Assembly: GCF_000269985.1 (NCBI RefSeq)
Contig: NC_016109.1
Span: forward strand, 3,100,001 to 3,164,000
DNA from: Kitasatospora setae KM-6054
GTDB taxonomy: Bacteria > Actinomycetota > Actinomycetes > Streptomycetales > Streptomycetaceae
DNA length: 64,000 nucleotides
Reading direction: 5' to 3'
Shown here: positions 62,026 to 64,000 of the stretch, piece by piece
Layout: the number at the start of each line of letters is the position of its first letter
Position numbering within the stretch: the first letter of the stretch is position 1
Position numbers and translations under genes: made by a program
The notes under the pieces: generated by a model
Seen by the model: only the letters and a program-made list of their open reading frames with translations
What the model was told of the DNA's origin: nothing
The model's database searches: none

Positions 62026-62037
62026 TGGTCTAGACCA
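62026..62037. promoter_or_regulatory. Perfect dre (DasR) box upstream of nagE2
   Basis: TGGTCTAGACCA is an exact 12-bp palindrome equal to the dre core (16-base context AGTGGTCTAGACCAGG). It lies 29 bases before the nagE2 start, so DasR bound here should block transcription directly. Confidence 0.93.
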
Positions 62038-62066
62038 GGATCGCGCTGCCGTGAGGAACCACCGCT

Positions 62067-63323
<1,257 letters not shown>

Positions 63324-63330
63324 CCGCCGC

Positions 63331-64000
63331 TCAGATCCAGCCCAGCCGGGTCGCGTGGACGCCCGCCTGGAAGCGCGACTGCGCGCCCAGCGCCGCGGTC
63401 AGGTCGGCGACCAGGCGGCGCACCGTGCGGTCGGAGATCTCCAGCTTGCGGCCGATCGCCTGGTCGGTGAGGCCGGCCGCGAGCAGCCGCAGCACCTCGC
63501 GGTGCCGGTCGTCGGGGGTGGTGCGGCCGAGCAGCTCCGGCGGGACCCAGCTGGACGCCCAGAAGTGCTCGAACAGCTCGCGGACCACGCCGACCACCGC
63601 CGGGTCGCGGACCACCACCGCCGCGCTGCCCGGCGGCTCCCCGGGCGCGGGCAGCACCGCCAGGCCCGCGTCGACGACGATCAGCCACAGCGGCAGGGTG
63701 TGCGCGACCCGGATCAGCGCGCCGGCCGCGGTCAGCGCCTGGACGTGGGCCAGCACCGGGCCCTGGTGCAGGGCCGCGGCCGGGTAGATGGTGCGCAGCG
63801 CGACCCGGTGGGCCAGCGCGATCCGCTCCCGGGCGAGCTTCTCGGCCAGGCCGCTCTCGGACTGGTCCTGGCCGGGCCGCAGCGACAGCGCCTCGGTCCG
63901 GGCGCCCCGGGCGGCGTCCTCCAGCAGCGCGGTGACCCGGTCGGCGCCGCGGACCAGCTCGTGCGCGCTGCCGGTCCGCAGCGGCAGGTAGCGGGCGTGC
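63331..64000 (-). CDS. LuxR-type HTH regulator, N-terminus beyond the window
   Basis: At least 222 residues are visible, with no start codon needed because the frame runs out of the right edge. The C-terminus is a LuxR HTH (DDRHREVLRLLAAGLTDQAI, then LEISDRTVRRLVADLTAAL), and the upstream part has a phospholipase-D/TrmB-like fold pattern (ARTEALSLRPGQDQSES; IYPAAALHQGP) found in streptomycete regulators with an amino-terminal winged HTH. The target is unknown. It converges with nagE2. Confidence 0.85.
   Translation of the reverse strand, partial: HARYLPLRTGSAHELVRGADRVTALLEDAARGARTEALSLRPGQDQSESGLAEKLARERIALAHRVALRTIYPAAALHQGPVLAHVQALTAAGALIRVAHTLPLWLIVVDAGLAVLPAPGEPPGSAAVVVRDPAVVGVVRELFEHFWASSWVPPELLGRTTPDDRHREVLRLLAAGLTDQAIGRKLEISDRTVRRLVADLTAALGAQSRFQAGVHATRLGWI

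Overview
The window is very GC-rich DNA (wobble positions almost all G or C, frequent GTG starts, long antisense open frames) with the gene content of a Streptomycetaceae actinomycete, either Streptomyces or Kitasatospora. Diagnostic features are DasR-type chitin/N-acetylglucosamine control, the rdgB-rph-nagF-nagE1-nagE2 order, class-E-like cell-wall sorting, type VII secretion components and many Streptomyces-type membrane proteins. No insertion sequence, prophage or CRISPR array was found, so this looks like chromosomal core to near-core sequence.

Layout. 1-0.8 kb: start of a secreted protein and two small charged proteins. 1.07-6.96 kb: an anaerobic fermentation module, adhE, pflB and pflA, with a Rex-type operator and DevR/OsdR-like boxes in front of pflB. 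7.0-11.7 kb: a Tat-exported phospholipase C, a pentapeptide-repeat protein, a stand-alone NirD-like protein and a DUF4239 membrane protein. 11.8-12.15 kb: two identical tRNA-Lys(CTT) genes, each with its own promoter and terminator. 12.2-21.8 kb: a class A penicillin-binding protein with a DevR-like box upstream, an EamA transporter, a YciI-like protein, a two-component system divergent from an ABC exporter, signal peptidase I, chorismate mutase and OsmC. 22.2-29.6 kb: a PAS-GGDEF-EAL protein, a kinase-like protein, a luciferase-like oxidoreductase, DedA, a lipoprotein polysaccharide deacetylase and Ung.

30.2-34.2 kb: a small type VII (ESX-like) cluster with a glycine-zipper protein, a WXG100 protein with a very long Pro/Gly-rich tail, and a mycosin protease. 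34.5-40.1 kb: a HAD phosphatase, a LysR regulator divergent from a quinone oxidoreductase/SnoaL pair, a predicted wall-anchored AA10 LPMO and a Gfo/Idh/MocA oxidoreductase. 40.1-40.4 kb: an array of about 17 units of a 14-bp self-complementary repeat. 40.5-45.3 kb: DUF6412 protein, YidC-like insertase, an adenosine-deaminase-family enzyme, a lipoprotein and a DUF445 protein. 45.4-50.8 kb: a leftward operon of two ABC-2 permeases, an ATPase, a glycosyltransferase and a nucleotide-sugar dehydrogenase, probably making and exporting an envelope glycan. 50.9-52.4 kb: GroES-like protein, DUF3618 protein and Bcp.

52.5-63.3 kb is a chitin utilisation block. Two secreted GH18 chitinases share the same promoter layout, with paired dre (DasR) boxes 23 bp apart. 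They flank, through tRNA-Leu, rdgB, a small secreted protein and rph, the GlcNAc phosphotransferase genes nagF, nagE1 and nagE2, which also carry dre boxes. The inferred logic is that the LPMO and chitinases cut chitin outside the cell, NagE/NagF import GlcNAc, and GlcN-6-P relieves DasR. The window ends inside a LuxR-type regulator.
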